37,501 bases of DNA from Magnetococcales bacterium. GTDB taxonomy: Bacteria > Pseudomonadota > Magnetococcia > Magnetococcales > JADGAP01. The notes under the pieces are model-generated. The model worked only from the letters and a program-made list of their open reading frames with translations. It did not search any database and was not told the DNA's origin. The DNA lies in contig JADGAP010000013.1 in the NCBI GenBank assembly GCA_015231965.1, positions 1-37,501 on the forward strand, in the 5' to 3' direction. The position numbers and the translations under genes are program-made. Positions 25,560 to 33,894 of this stretch are shown in pieces (positions within the stretch are counted from its first letter, which is position 1; every line of letters begins with the position of its first letter).

Positions 25560-25771
25560 ATCATGCGATTGAGATCCTGTAACGGCCCCAACGTAGACCA
25601 TTAACATGCCCATTGCTAGATCCATGTCATCGGTCGGAAGGCTATCATTTCATGAAAACAGGGTCAACAGAAAATCATCGGGATGAATTCCCCGGGTTCA
25701 GCGGGTGAATCCGTCACGGGAGGAGACGTCCGGAGGTGTCGGGAGCGGGAAGGGGGCGGGGCCCGGGGGCG

Positions 25772-25804
25772 AAAAAAAGGGCGACGGGAGGCTTCCCATC
25801 GCCC
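25772..25804 (-). terminator. Rho-independent terminator of the sulP gene
   Basis: On the minus strand GGGCGATGGGA and TCCCGTCGCCC pair over 11 positions (one G-U) around AGCC, followed by seven T. It lies about 40 bp after the sulP stop. Confidence 0.9.
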
Positions 25805-25846
25805 GGGACCATCTGGCGCGATTGAAGAGAAGGTGGGGGAGGCGAA

Positions 25847-27886
25847 TCAATCCTGCATCGCCTTGGTCAGCTCCTCCTTGGCCTGGTAGAAATCCTTGTT
25901 GGCCAGTTGCAGGGCCATGTCGGCGGCCATCCAGTTTTGCAGCGCCTCCTCCACGTCGGAGCCCTCCACCATGGCGGCGATCTCTTGCAGATCCTCGTGG
26001 GAACCCTGGAGGATGTGCAGCCCGGAGCAGTCGCCGCGCAAAATGTTCACCCGATGGCTGCACAGGCCGTTTTTGCCGCTGTCCTCGCAGGAGCAGAGGG
26101 CCGTCAGGTTGGAGCCCTCCCGGCGAAAGAGCATTTCGTAGGGTTGGTGATCGTCCTCCTGGACCAGCAGGGCCACCTCCCGCACCGGATTTTGCCGCGC
26201 CTCGAAATCCTCCACCGCCCGTTTGACCGATCCATAGAACTGCTGCGTTCCCATGGCCTCCGACAGGCCGACCTTTTCCAGTTGATCCATGAAGGGGCGG
26301 GGGGCGTCGGCGATTTTGATATCGATCCCCCTCTCCACCATCTCCCGATGCCATTGGGCAAAACGCTGGGCGGCGGTGACATCCATGTCGGTGATGGCCT
26401 GGGCGTCGATGACGATCCACGACACCGGATGGGGGGCATCATGCACCAACTCCCGCAGCCGGTTCATGACGTGGCGGGCGTTGGCGAAAATCAGCGGGGC
26501 GTAGAGGCGATAGACCAGCAATCCGGTCACCTCCGCGGTCGCCACCTCCTGACGGCCGAAGTCGTGGAATTTTTTCCCCGGACTGGTCCGCTTCAGCACC
26601 GCGTCCCCCGGGCGGGAAATTTCCATGATGACGATGATCAGCGAAATCAGCAGCCCCAGAATGATCCCCGGCACCACCCCCAGCACCAGGATGGCCGCCG
26701 TGACCATCAACGACATGACACACTCAAACCGGTCGATGCGGTAGAGCTCCCGCACCGCCTTGATCTCCAACATACCGACGGCGGTGACGATCAAGATCGC
26801 CCCCAACGTCACCTTGGGCAGCCAGACCAGCAGATCGGTCATGAAATAGAGGAAGAGCAGCAGCCCCAAGGCGGCGACCAACTGGGCCACCTGGGTTTTT
26901 CCGCCGGAGGCATCGACGATGGAGGTGCGGGACTGGCTGGCGGAAACGGGGAATCCCTGCAACATCCCGGCGAAGATATTGGCCGCCCCCAGCGCCGCCA
27001 ACTCCCGGTTGGGGTTGATCTCGTAGCGATTTTTGTCAGCGAAAACCTGGGCCAGCAAAATGCCGTCGGAAAAAGCGAGAAAGGCGATGGCCGCCGCCGC
27101 CGGAGCCAGGGCCGGAATGTCCGACCAATGAAACACCGGCAGGGCGATTTGCGGCGTCCCCACCGGCACACTCCCCACCAGGGCGATGCCCAGGTGATCG
27201 AAGCCCAAGAATAAACTCCCGCCGATCCCCAGCAGCGAAACCGCCAGCGCCCCCGGCAGCTTGGGCAGCCAGCGTCCCAGCACCACCATGAAAAGGATGG
27301 ACGAAACGCCAAACATCAACGTCGGAGCGTGGGTTTTGGGCAATTGTTGGGCGACTTGGAAAATCAGCGGGAAAAAATCCTCCCCCGTGGTCTGGATGGC
27401 GAAGAGCTTGCCCAACTGGGTGGAGACCAGGATCAGCGAGGCCCCGTTCAAATAGCCCACCAGCACCGGTCGAGAGAGAAAATCGGCGATGGTTCCCACC
27501 CGCAGCTTGCCCGCCAACACCAGCATCACCCCGGAAAGCAGGCACAACGAGGCCGCCAGGGCGGGAATGCGCGACGGGTCGCCGTCGGCCAAGGGGAGAA
27601 TGGCGGACCCGGCCAGCAGACCGATGGCCGCGTCGGGCCCGGCAATCACATGACGCGACGAGGCGAACAGGGCGTAGCCAACGCAGGCCGCCAGGGCGGC
27701 GTAGACCCCGGTGATGGGCGGCATATGCACCAACTCGGCGTAGGCGATGACCGAAGGGATCATGACAATGCACGCCGTGATCCCCGCCACCACATCGCCC
27801 CTCAGCCATCCCGCGCGATAATCCCGGAGCGTCGCGATGATGGGTATCGCCGAACACAACCCCCTCAACAACCGTTCTCCAGGCAT
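25847..27886 (-). CDS. SulP-family anion transporter with STAS domain and SWIM-like zinc-finger tail
   Basis: This 679-residue inner-membrane protein belongs to the SLC26/SulP family, which moves sulfate, bicarbonate or other anions. The transport domain covers about 1-430 with many hydrophobic helices and the family signatures VIAGPDAAIGLLAGSA and FPVSASQSRTSIVDASGGKT. A cytoplasmic STAS domain follows at about 445-550 (VSWIVIDAQAITDMDVTAAQ). The last 120 residues are unusual: they include LTALCSCEDSGKNGLCSHRV, which fits the SWIM pattern C-X-C-X8-C-X-H (C598, C600, C609, H611), then a helical tail. The frame is uninterrupted through the junction and the terminator lies after the tail, so the fusion is real in this sequence. 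SoxYZ genes lie nearby on the other strand, consistent with sulfate handling, but bicarbonate is equally possible. Confidence 0.88.
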   Translation of the reverse strand: MPGERLLRGLCSAIPIIATLRDYRAGWLRGDVVAGITACIVMIPSVIAYAELVHMPPITGVYAALAACVGYALFASSRHVIAGPDAAIGLLAGSAILPLADGDPSRIPALAASLCLLSGVMLVLAGKLRVGTIADFLSRPVLVGYLNGASLILVSTQLGKLFAIQTTGEDFFPLIFQVAQQLPKTHAPTLMFGVSSILFMVVLGRWLPKLPGALAVSLLGIGGSLFLGFDHLGIALVGSVPVGTPQIALPVFHWSDIPALAPAAAAIAFLAFSDGILLAQVFADKNRYEINPNRELAALGAANIFAGMLQGFPVSASQSRTSIVDASGGKTQVAQLVAALGLLLFLYFMTDLLVWLPKVTLGAILIVTAVGMLEIKAVRELYRIDRFECVMSLMVTAAILVLGVVPGIILGLLISLIIVIMEISRPGDAVLKRTSPGKKFHDFGRQEVATAEVTGLLVYRLYAPLIFANARHVMNRLRELVHDAPHPVSWIVIDAQAITDMDVTAAQRFAQWHREMVERGIDIKIADAPRPFMDQLEKVGLSEAMGTQQFYGSVKRAVEDFEARQNPVREVALLVQEDDHQPYEMLFRREGSNLTALCSCEDSGKNGLCSHRVNILRGDCSGLHILQGSHEDLQEIAAMVEGSDVEEALQNWMAADMALQLANKDFYQAKEELTKAMQD

Positions 27887-27965
27887 GAGTCCATTCCTAA
27901 AGCACGTTTCGTCGGAGTTCCCGGACCCTCGCCGTCCCTCGCCAACGGTTCGAGGAGCGATCAGC

Positions 27966-28008
27966 TTCAGTTCAGAATTCTACCCGTTCAATCTGAATTC
28001 AAACTGAA
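27966..28008. promoter_or_regulatory. Imperfect inverted repeat in the sulP/cytochrome divergent spacer
   Basis: TTCAGTTCAGAATTC and GAATTCAAACTGAA face each other across 14 bases, with further GTTCA half-sites between. It lies 80-120 bp upstream of the sulP start. The spacer 27887-28381 is AT-rich around 28080-28210 and otherwise shows no gene; both divergent promoters should be here. Confidence 0.35.
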
Positions 28009-28381
28009 CACGCCTTGTTTCTTCCACCCCCTCCAGGGTCGGCGGCGGCGGCGAGTGGGCTCCCACCCGGGCGGACCCGATCGCTATTATGACGAAAATG
28101 CTGTTATGCAGCATGAATTTATCCTCTATTTTTATTATAGTTTCAATTATAAATCCACTGCAAAAGCCCTCAAATTACAAATAAAACGAATCAATTTCAA
28201 AGAGATGTGGCTTTGTTCGGGGGGGGATGAGGATCCTTGCCTGACGGGAGGGCGTCGTATAATCTCCCCTTTGAACTAACAAAAGAGGAGCGGCGGGCAA
28301 AGTCGGGCGGATTTCAAGGCCTCGGCGTGGGGGGGTGGTGCGCCCCCGCTTCCATACGTCGAAACATCGGGAGGGTGCGAG

Positions 28382-28996
28382 ATGGGGTTCATCGGAAACA
28401 TGTGGGAAGCCTTCAAAAGACCCAGCATCAAGTATTCGCTGGGCATTTTGCTGGTGGGCGGATTCGTGGCGGGCGTGATGTTTTTCGCCTCGTTCCATTT
28501 CGTCATGACGGCCTCCAACGATCCTAGGCTATGCATGGACGGCTGCCATGAGATGAAGACCGTGACCGAGGAGTGGAAAAAATCGGTGCATGGCTACAAT
28601 CGGGTGGGCGTCGCCGCCACGTGCCCCGACTGCCACGTCCCCCACGACAAGGACATTCCCGGCTGGTTCGAGAAGGTCTATTTCAAGGTCACCATCGGGG
28701 TGAAGGACATCTGGCACCACACCATCGGCACCTACAACACCGAGGAAAAATTTGAGGCCGCCCGTTACGAACTGGCCCAAATCGTCACCGAGCGGTTCAA
28801 GCGCCGGGGTTCCAAGGAGTGCATGTTCTGCCATAAGTTCGAGACCATGGACCTGGAAAAGCAAGACAAGAAGGCCGTCTCCAAGCACAAGTCGGTGATC
28901 GACGGATCGACCAAGAAGAGCTGCATCGACTGCCACGCCGGCGTAGCCCACGAAGAGCCCAAGGAACCGGAAGCGAAAGAGCCGGAGAAAAAATAA
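28382..28996 (+). CDS. NapC/NirT-family membrane-anchored tetrahaem cytochrome c
   Basis: This 204-residue protein carries electrons between the quinol pool and periplasmic partners. One N-terminal membrane helix (about 18-42) is followed by four haem sites. Three are normal CXXCH (C81-H85, C147-H151, C181-H185). The first is C51-X3-C55-H56, with Met58 right after as in HxM, instead of CX2CH. The C-terminus is a Lys/Glu/Pro-rich tail. GGGAGGG stands before the ATG. It is followed by soxY on the same strand after 115 bp, so a link to sulfur-compound oxidation or another periplasmic redox reaction is plausible. No nap, nrf or tor reductase gene is in the window, so the partner is unknown. Confidence 0.85.
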   Translation: MGFIGNMWEAFKRPSIKYSLGILLVGGFVAGVMFFASFHFVMTASNDPRLCMDGCHEMKTVTEEWKKSVHGYNRVGVAATCPDCHVPHDKDIPGWFEKVYFKVTIGVKDIWHHTIGTYNTEEKFEAARYELAQIVTERFKRRGSKECMFCHKFETMDLEKQDKKAVSKHKSVIDGSTKKSCIDCHAGVAHEEPKEPEAKEPEKK

Positions 28997-29110
28997 TCCC
29001 GGACGGTCGAAGGATCGCGACCCCTCGTCTCCTCCGCTCCGGCGGAGCGGCAAGGGGCCGCGAATCGTCCATGTCCATTGGAAGAGCAAGCAGCACTGGG
29101 AGATGATGCC

Positions 29111-29593
29111 ATGAGTGAAGGCGCGAAGAAGGGATGGACCCGGCGGGAGTTCTTCCACGGCGTGGGCGCGGTTTCCGCGGCCTGCGCGGTGGGCGGCATG
29201 GCGGCCAACGCCCTGGCCGCCGAAGAGGCGGCGGTGGACATGGGTCCGATCATCGCCGAGGCGATGGGGTCGAAGGATGTGACCGCCGACGCCGCCGTCA
29301 AGGCCGAACTGCCGGAAAAGGCGGACAACGCCACCCTGGTGCGGGTGCCGGTGAAGATCGACCACCCCATGGATGCGAAAAATTTCATCCAGAGCGTGGG
29401 CATTTTCGTGGATAACAATCCCAAGCCCCAGGTGGCGGTTTTCGAGTTCACCCCCGAGGTCGGCAAGGTGGACTTTGAAGTCCGCATCAAGATGGCCAAG
29501 CCCTCCAAAGTGCGGGTGATCGCCAAGACCAACGCCGGCAAGTTGCTGGGCCTGGAAAAGATGGTGGACGTGGCGGCGGGCGGTTGCGCTTAA
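29111..29593 (+). CDS. soxY: Sulfur carrier protein SoxY
   Basis: SoxY is the periplasmic carrier that holds sulfur intermediates on its C-terminal cysteine during thiosulfate oxidation. The 160-residue product has a Tat signal (TRREFFHGVGAVSAAC, twin Arg at 11-12). The SoxY core contains KIDHPMDAKNFIQSVGIFVD. The swinging C-terminus ends GGCA, with carrier C159. Most SoxY end GGCG or GGCGG; a final Ala is a small variation. The start at 29111 has GGGAGA at 8 bases; an upstream in-frame start at 29078 lies before the Tat signal and lacks a site. soxZ follows after 76 bp. No soxXA, soxB or soxCD is present here. Confidence 0.92.
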   Translation: MSEGAKKGWTRREFFHGVGAVSAACAVGGMAANALAAEEAAVDMGPIIAEAMGSKDVTADAAVKAELPEKADNATLVRVPVKIDHPMDAKNFIQSVGIFVDNNPKPQVAVFEFTPEVGKVDFEVRIKMAKPSKVRVIAKTNAGKLLGLEKMVDVAAGGCA

Positions 29594-29669
29594 CCGTTCC
29601 CCTCAGCCTGTCCCCGGGGTGAGGCCCATCCCGGAGCGATGCGACCGATCGATCAATGGAGGAGTGACC

Positions 29670-30002
29670 ATGGCGGATATTGGCGAACCCAAAGTGAAAG
29701 TCCCCAGCGCGCCGGCGAAGGCGGGGGATATCGTGCAGATCAAAACCTTGATCAACCATCCCATGGAGTCCGGGATGCGCAAGGACGACAAGGGCGAGGT
29801 GATCCCCGCCCACTTCATCGAGGAAGTGACGGTGGAGTACGATGGCAAGACCGTGCTGAAAGGCAAGTGGACCGCCGCCATCTCGAAAAATCCCTTCTTC
29901 TCCTTCAGCCTCAAGGCCAGCAAAACCGGCCCGGTGAAGGTCTCCTGGAAGGACAACAAGGGCGGCAACTTCACCGCTTCCGCCGACCTGACGGTGGGCT
30001 GA
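29670..30002 (+). CDS. soxZ: Sulfur carrier complex protein SoxZ
   Basis: SoxZ is the structural partner of SoxY in the periplasmic SoxYZ heterodimer. The 110-residue product has the family features KVKVPSAPAKAGDIVQIKTL, HPMESGMRKDDKG, PAHFIEEVTVEY and NPFFSFSLKASKTGPVKVSW. It has no signal peptide, as usual, because it is carried across with SoxY by the Tat system. GGAGGAG precedes the ATG at 29670. The strong terminator after it closes the operon. Confidence 0.93.
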   Translation: MADIGEPKVKVPSAPAKAGDIVQIKTLINHPMESGMRKDDKGEVIPAHFIEEVTVEYDGKTVLKGKWTAAISKNPFFSFSLKASKTGPVKVSWKDNKGGNFTASADLTVG

Positions 30003-30076
30003 GTTTTCTTTTCGCCGCCCGCTCTCCCCCCTCGCGAGGGAAGAGGAAGGCGAGAGAAGGATCCGCGTGGCAAGAA

Positions 30077-30100
30077 CCGCCCTTTCGAGGGCGGTTTTTT
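30077..30100 (+). terminator. Rho-independent terminator of soxYZ
   Basis: CCGCCCT-TTCG-AGGGCGG is followed by six T. It lies 75 bp after soxZ and just beyond the 3' end of the convergent hemB, which it could also help to terminate, though the minus-strand T run is poor. Confidence 0.88.
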
Positions 30101-30114
30101 GTCGGGGTCGGGGG

Positions 30115-31098
30115 TCAGCCCGGGGCCTCTTCCCGCAGCCATTGCGCAGCCTGGGCGGCGTGATAGGTGAGGATCCAGTCGGCCCCGGCGCGGCGAAAGG
30201 CGGTCAGACTTTCCAGAACGATGCGCCGCTCGTCGATCCACCCCCGCTCCGCCGCCGCCTTGACCATGGCGTATTCGCCGCTGACGTTGTAGGCGGCCAC
30301 CGGAACCTCCACCCGGTCGCGCACCTCCCGCACCATGTCGAGATAGGCCAGGCCCGGCTTGACCATCACCGCGTCGGCCCCCTCGGCGAGGTCCAGGTCC
30401 ACCTCCCGCAGCGCCTCCCGACGGTTGGCCGGGTCCATTTGATAGGATCGGCGGTCGCCGAACTGGGGGGCGCTCTCGGCGGCGTCGCGGAACGGCCCGT
30501 AGAAAGCCGAGGCGTACTTGACGGCGTAGGAGAGGATGGGCAGGCTCTCATGGCCCGCCCCATCCAGGGCGCGACGAATCGCCCCCACCATGCCGTCCAT
30601 CATCCCCGAGGGGGCGACCATGTCCACCCCCGCCTGGGCGTAACTCACCGCCGCCCGGCCCAAAATTTCCAGGGTGGGGTCGTTGTCCACCTCGTGGCCC
30701 TTGAGCAGGCCGCAATGGCCGTGGCTGGTGTATTCGCACAGGCAGAGGTCGGCCAGCAGATAGAGTTCCGGCGTCTCCCGCTTGATCGCCCGAATGGCCC
30801 GCTGCACGATCCCCTCCGGGTCCACCGCGTCGCTCCCCGCGGCGTCCTTCACCGACGGCACGCCGAAGAGGATCACCCCCCCCAGCCCCAGGGCCAGGGC
30901 CTGACGGGCGGGCTCCAGGGCCTGATCGATGGAGAGTTGATAAACCCCCGGCATGGAGGCCACGGGATTTTTCACCCCCTCCCCCGGGACGATGAACAGG
31001 GGCTGGATCAAATGGACCGGGGCCAGGACGGTCTCCCGGGTCAGGCGGCGAATGGCCGGACTTGAACGCAAACGGCGGGGACGATGGGCGGGAAACAT
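30115..31098 (-). CDS. hemB: Delta-aminolevulinic acid dehydratase (porphobilinogen synthase)
   Basis: This 327-residue cytoplasmic enzyme joins two 5-aminolevulinate molecules to porphobilinogen in haem synthesis. The N-terminal arm ([20 protein letters not shown]) is typical. The metal-binding cysteines lie in [14 protein letters not shown] (C119, C121, C129), indicating a zinc-type enzyme. The Schiff-base lysines are in [14 protein letters not shown] and [11 protein letters not shown]. The start at 31098 is chosen because the family begins there; the frame stays open to 31194 but those residues look non-native. AGGAG lies about 12 bases upstream. Haem supply fits with the nearby cytochrome, but the gene is convergent to soxYZ and not in its operon. 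Confidence 0.95.
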   Translation of the reverse strand: MFPAHRPRRLRSSPAIRRLTRETVLAPVHLIQPLFIVPGEGVKNPVASMPGVYQLSIDQALEPARQALALGLGGVILFGVPSVKDAAGSDAVDPEGIVQRAIRAIKRETPELYLLADLCLCEYTSHGHCGLLKGHEVDNDPTLEILGRAAVSYAQAGVDMVAPSGMMDGMVGAIRRALDGAGHESLPILSYAVKYASAFYGPFRDAAESAPQFGDRRSYQMDPANRREALREVDLDLAEGADAVMVKPGLAYLDMVREVRDRVEVPVAAYNVSGEYAMVKAAAERGWIDERRIVLESLTAFRRAGADWILTYHAAQAAQWLREEAPG

Positions 31099-31484
31099 GG
31101 GCGGTTGGGCTCCTGAACAGGGGAACAGGGGGCGGAGACGCGCCAGGGCGCGATTCATTCGTCCATGATGGGCCAGAATCGAGGACGGCTTCAACCTTCC
31201 GGGCGCTTTTTTCGGCGGAAAGGGAAGGGAAAGGGGGGGAATAAGGGGGGCGACGTATTTGTTGCAAAGCTTTCCTTGGCGCCTTTGTCAACATGTCGCA
31301 TAATTTCACATCCCTGAGGAGGGCGTTCGTCGGAAACCGGTGGGGGATCATGGTTCCATGCCCCCCCGACCACGAGCCATGGCGGGGAGATTTCACGAGG
31401 ATTGGGACGCGGGATTGGTCCAAACGGATTGGCGGATGGGGGGGGTTTTGAACGTTGTCGGTTCGGGGGGAAGGGCAGGCGCTC
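31099..31484. other. Divergent spacer between hemB and the PP2C gene
   Basis: About 385 bp without a supported gene. It must hold both promoters; no convincing -35/-10 pair, operator or RNA structure was found by eye. Confidence 0.4.
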
Positions 31485-32315
31485 ATGTTACAGAAGATCG
31501 GCAACCGGTTGCTGGCGGTGGGACGCACCGACGTGGGCAACGTTCGCACGCTGAACGAGGACAACTTCCGCATCGATCCAGAGGTCGGGCTGTTGATCGT
31601 CTCCGACGGCATGGGAGGCCATGAAGCCGGAGAACTGGCCAGCCTCCACGTGGTGGATACCATCGACGCCTTTTTCAGCGCCCACGGTGGAACCCCGCTG
31701 GAGGAGTTGGAGACCGAGGAGAACGACAACTCGGATCAAACGGTGGATCTGGGGGACGACGCCACGTTGGACAGTCTGCCCAATCCGGTGCTGGCCGCCG
31801 TGGCCTCCGCCGTCACCGCCGCCAACACCAAGCTCAACGCCCTCAACGAGGCCCAGGGATACTCCGAGGGCCACGGCATGGGGGCCACCGTGGTGGGCCT
31901 GTGGATGCCCTCCTTCACCGACACCCCCGTGGTCTTCCACGTCGGCGACAGCCGCATGTACCTCTTCAGCGGCGGCGAACTGAAACAGGTGACGCAAGAT
32001 CATTCGATGTACCAGTTTTGGGTCAACTCCGGGCGGATGGGCGTTCCCCCGGCGAAAAACGTGCTGCTCCAGGCCATGGGGCCGGGGCGTCGGGTCATCC
32101 CCGATGTCAATTTTCAGCCGGTGGCCCCGGGCGACGTGGTGGTCCTCTGCACCGACGGACTTACCGGCATGGCCAACGATGAGATGATCGCCGAGGTGCT
32201 GCGCGGGGTCGACGCCGACTCCCTGGCCCAACGTTGCGACCGATTGGTGGAGTTGGCCAAGGAGCGGGGCGGCAAGGATAACGTCACGGTCATTTTGGGG
32301 TACGTGCAAAGTTGA
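31485..32315 (+). CDS. PP2C/PPM-family protein serine/threonine phosphatase
   Basis: This 276-residue cytoplasmic Mn/Mg-dependent phosphatase removes phosphate from Ser/Thr residues. Family motifs: TDVGNVRTLNEDNF (E25-D26), SDGMGGHEAGE with metal ligand D41, GMGATVVGLW, FHVGDSRMYLF with D155, LCTDGLTGM with D224, and GGKDNVTVIL with D265. An acidic insertion lies at about 72-97. ATG 31485 is taken as start, since the fold begins at once; a TTG at 31455 is possible. The FHA-cyclase gene follows after 115 bp on the same strand, and FHA domains bind phosphothreonine, so the two probably share a Ser/Thr phospho-signalling circuit. No Ser/Thr kinase gene is in the window. Confidence 0.9.
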   Translation: MLQKIGNRLLAVGRTDVGNVRTLNEDNFRIDPEVGLLIVSDGMGGHEAGELASLHVVDTIDAFFSAHGGTPLEELETEENDNSDQTVDLGDDATLDSLPNPVLAAVASAVTAANTKLNALNEAQGYSEGHGMGATVVGLWMPSFTDTPVVFHVGDSRMYLFSGGELKQVTQDHSMYQFWVNSGRMGVPPAKNVLLQAMGPGRRVIPDVNFQPVAPGDVVVLCTDGLTGMANDEMIAEVLRGVDADSLAQRCDRLVELAKERGGKDNVTVILGYVQS

Positions 32316-32430
32316 GGAGCCCCCCGGAAGGGGAGCCCCGGGGAGAACGCCCGGCGGGTTCCGGTCGGGGAACTTTCGGATCAGGTCGCGGGTCCGGTTT
32401 TTCAAGTATGCATCGACAGAGCGAGGGGCC

Positions 32431-33330
32431 ATGAGTTCTCGGACTGTTTCCAATCTGTCCATTATGTTCGCCGATATCAGCGGCAGCACCCGCCTGTATG
32501 AAACCCTGGGCGATGTGCGGGCGCGGGATTTGACCTCCCGTTGCGTCGAACTGATGTCCCGAACCGTCATCACCTTTCAGGGGCGGGTGATCAAAACCAT
32601 CGGTGACGAGGTGATGAGCGTTTTCCCCTCCGCCGACGCCGCTGCCAACGCCGCCGTCTCCATGCAGGAGTCGGTGCGGGATCAATCCCCCTCGTGGGGG
32701 CTGCCGTTGCACATCCGGGTGGGCTTCCACTTCGGTGAGGTGATCGAGGAGGGGGGAGACGTTTTCGGCGACGCGGTCAATCTGGCGGCGCGCATGGCCG
32801 GTCAGGCCAAGGCCGACCAGATCATCACCACCGGCGAAACCCTGGAACGCATGAACGCCGGGCTCCGCGCCAATGGTCGGGTGCTGATCTCCGCCCAGGT
32901 CAAGGGCAAGGAAAAGCCCATCGACATCGTGGAGCTGACCTGGGGCGAGGAGGAAGAGCTGACGGTGATGGGCGGGGTGCGTCACAACGCCCAGGCCCCC
33001 GCCGCCGCCTTTGTCCTCAAGGTGCGGTTTCAGGAGCAGGTGTCGGAGTTGGGTGCCGACCGGGAGAGCGGCGTCACCCTGGGGCGGGGCAATCAAAACA
33101 CCTTCATGGTCCCCGATGCCATGTCCTCCCGCATGCACAACAAAATCGAGTTCCGCCGCGACCGCTTCGTGCTGGTGGACCAAAGCACCAACGGCACCTA
33201 CGTCACCTTCAAGAATGGCGTGAAAAAGTTTGTCCACCGCGACGAACTCGTGTTGGAAGCCGATGGCGTGCTGGGGTTGGGTCGGCAAGTGGATCCCTCC
33301 GATCCCCTGGCCATCCACTTTTCCATCTGA
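32431..33330 (+). CDS. Class III adenylate cyclase with C-terminal FHA domain
   Basis: This 299-residue soluble protein has a class III nucleotidyl cyclase domain at about 8-170. Metal-binding D15 (FADISGSTRL) and D59 (KTIGDEVMSVF) are present, as are the adenine-selecting pair K55 and D114 and the transition-state residues N117 and R121 (FGDAVNLAARM). It should make cAMP. The C-terminal part (about 190-299) is an FHA domain with GR (218-219), SSRMH (232-236) and NG (254-255), which binds phosphothreonine peptides. All catalytic residues are present. With the PP2C upstream this suggests cAMP output controlled by protein phosphorylation. The domain order cyclase-FHA is less common than FHA-cyclase. 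Confidence 0.9.
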   Translation: MSSRTVSNLSIMFADISGSTRLYETLGDVRARDLTSRCVELMSRTVITFQGRVIKTIGDEVMSVFPSADAAANAAVSMQESVRDQSPSWGLPLHIRVGFHFGEVIEEGGDVFGDAVNLAARMAGQAKADQIITTGETLERMNAGLRANGRVLISAQVKGKEKPIDIVELTWGEEEELTVMGGVRHNAQAPAAAFVLKVRFQEQVSELGADRESGVTLGRGNQNTFMVPDAMSSRMHNKIEFRRDRFVLVDQSTNGTYVTFKNGVKKFVHRDELVLEADGVLGLGRQVDPSDPLAIHFSI

Positions 33331-33375
33331 GGGTTGGCGGTTCCTTCCGCTTTTTCGGAGGGAGGCCGAGGCAAG

Positions 33376-33411
33376 GAGGGGGCGCCGAGTTTCGACGCCC
33401 CCTCTTTTTTT
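33376..33411 (+). terminator. Rho-independent terminator after the FHA-cyclase
   Basis: GAGGGGGCG and CGCCCCCTC pair around an 11-base loop and are followed by seven T, 46 bp after the cyclase stop. Confidence 0.88.
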
Positions 33412-33415
33412 GCCC

Positions 33416-33448
33416 GTCGCCTTGCCTGTCGCCTTGCCTGTCGCCTTG
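33416..33448 (+). repeat. 12-bp tandem repeat, 2.75 units
   Basis: GTCGCCTTGCCT occurs twice head to tail and is followed by GTCGCCTTG. It sits between the convergent cyclase and lectin-like genes. It could vary in number by slippage; no function is evident. Confidence 0.8.
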
Positions 33449-33513
33449 GAAACGGGAGCTTCCCGCCTCGCGAGAGAAGGCGTCGGTCGGACGCCCCCGC
33501 CGCGACGGGAGGC

Positions 33514-33894
33514 TCAGCCCCTGGATTTCCAGGCGGTGATGGAGATGCTCAGGTCGTTGAAATCCTGGTCGCCGGCGTCTTCCACGGCGATGTTGTAGCC
33601 CGCGCCGACAATCGCGCCGCTGGTCGAGGGCACCTGGAAGGGGATGGAGACCACCTGAACCCCGCTGCTTTGGGCGATGGTGATGGTCAGGGTCATGTTG
33701 CTCCCAGCCACCTGCTGAAAGCCGGAGGAGAGGGAGCCAAAGGCGGTGTTGGAGCGGCAAACGTTGTTGACGTAGGTGGTGCTGGAGTCCTTCAGCGTGA
33801 CGCAAATGTTGTAAGCCGCCTGGGTGTACATGTTCCAGCTCATGTACCAGCCCTGGGGGATGATGGGAAGGGAGATGGTTTGGGGCACGGCCAT
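33514..33894 (-). CDS. LecB (PA-IIL)-like calcium-binding lectin candidate
   Basis: This 126-residue beta-rich protein has no signal peptide. Near its end it reads VEDAGDQDFNDLSISITAW. The spacing of E105, D109, D111, N113 and D114 equals that of the calcium ligands of the LecB fucose-binding lectin (E-x3-D-x-D-x-N-D), and the chain ends in Gly as LecB does, though two residues further from the loop. LecB itself is of similar size and also lacks a classical signal peptide. The rest shows little similarity, so another calcium-binding beta-sandwich is possible. Two cysteines (C31, C46) could form a disulphide. AGGAGAG precedes the ATG. It is the last gene of a three-gene minus-strand cluster with a protease-like protein. 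Confidence 0.55.
   Translation of the reverse strand: MAVPQTISLPIIPQGWYMSWNMYTQAAYNICVTLKDSSTTYVNNVCRSNTAFGSLSSGFQQVAGSNMTLTITIAQSSGVQVVSIPFQVPSTSGAIVGAGYNIAVEDAGDQDFNDLSISITAWKSRG

Noticed and set aside
29078-29110. Upstream start for soxY
   Set aside because: It would place eleven residues before the Tat signal and has no ribosome site; the ATG at 29111 has one.
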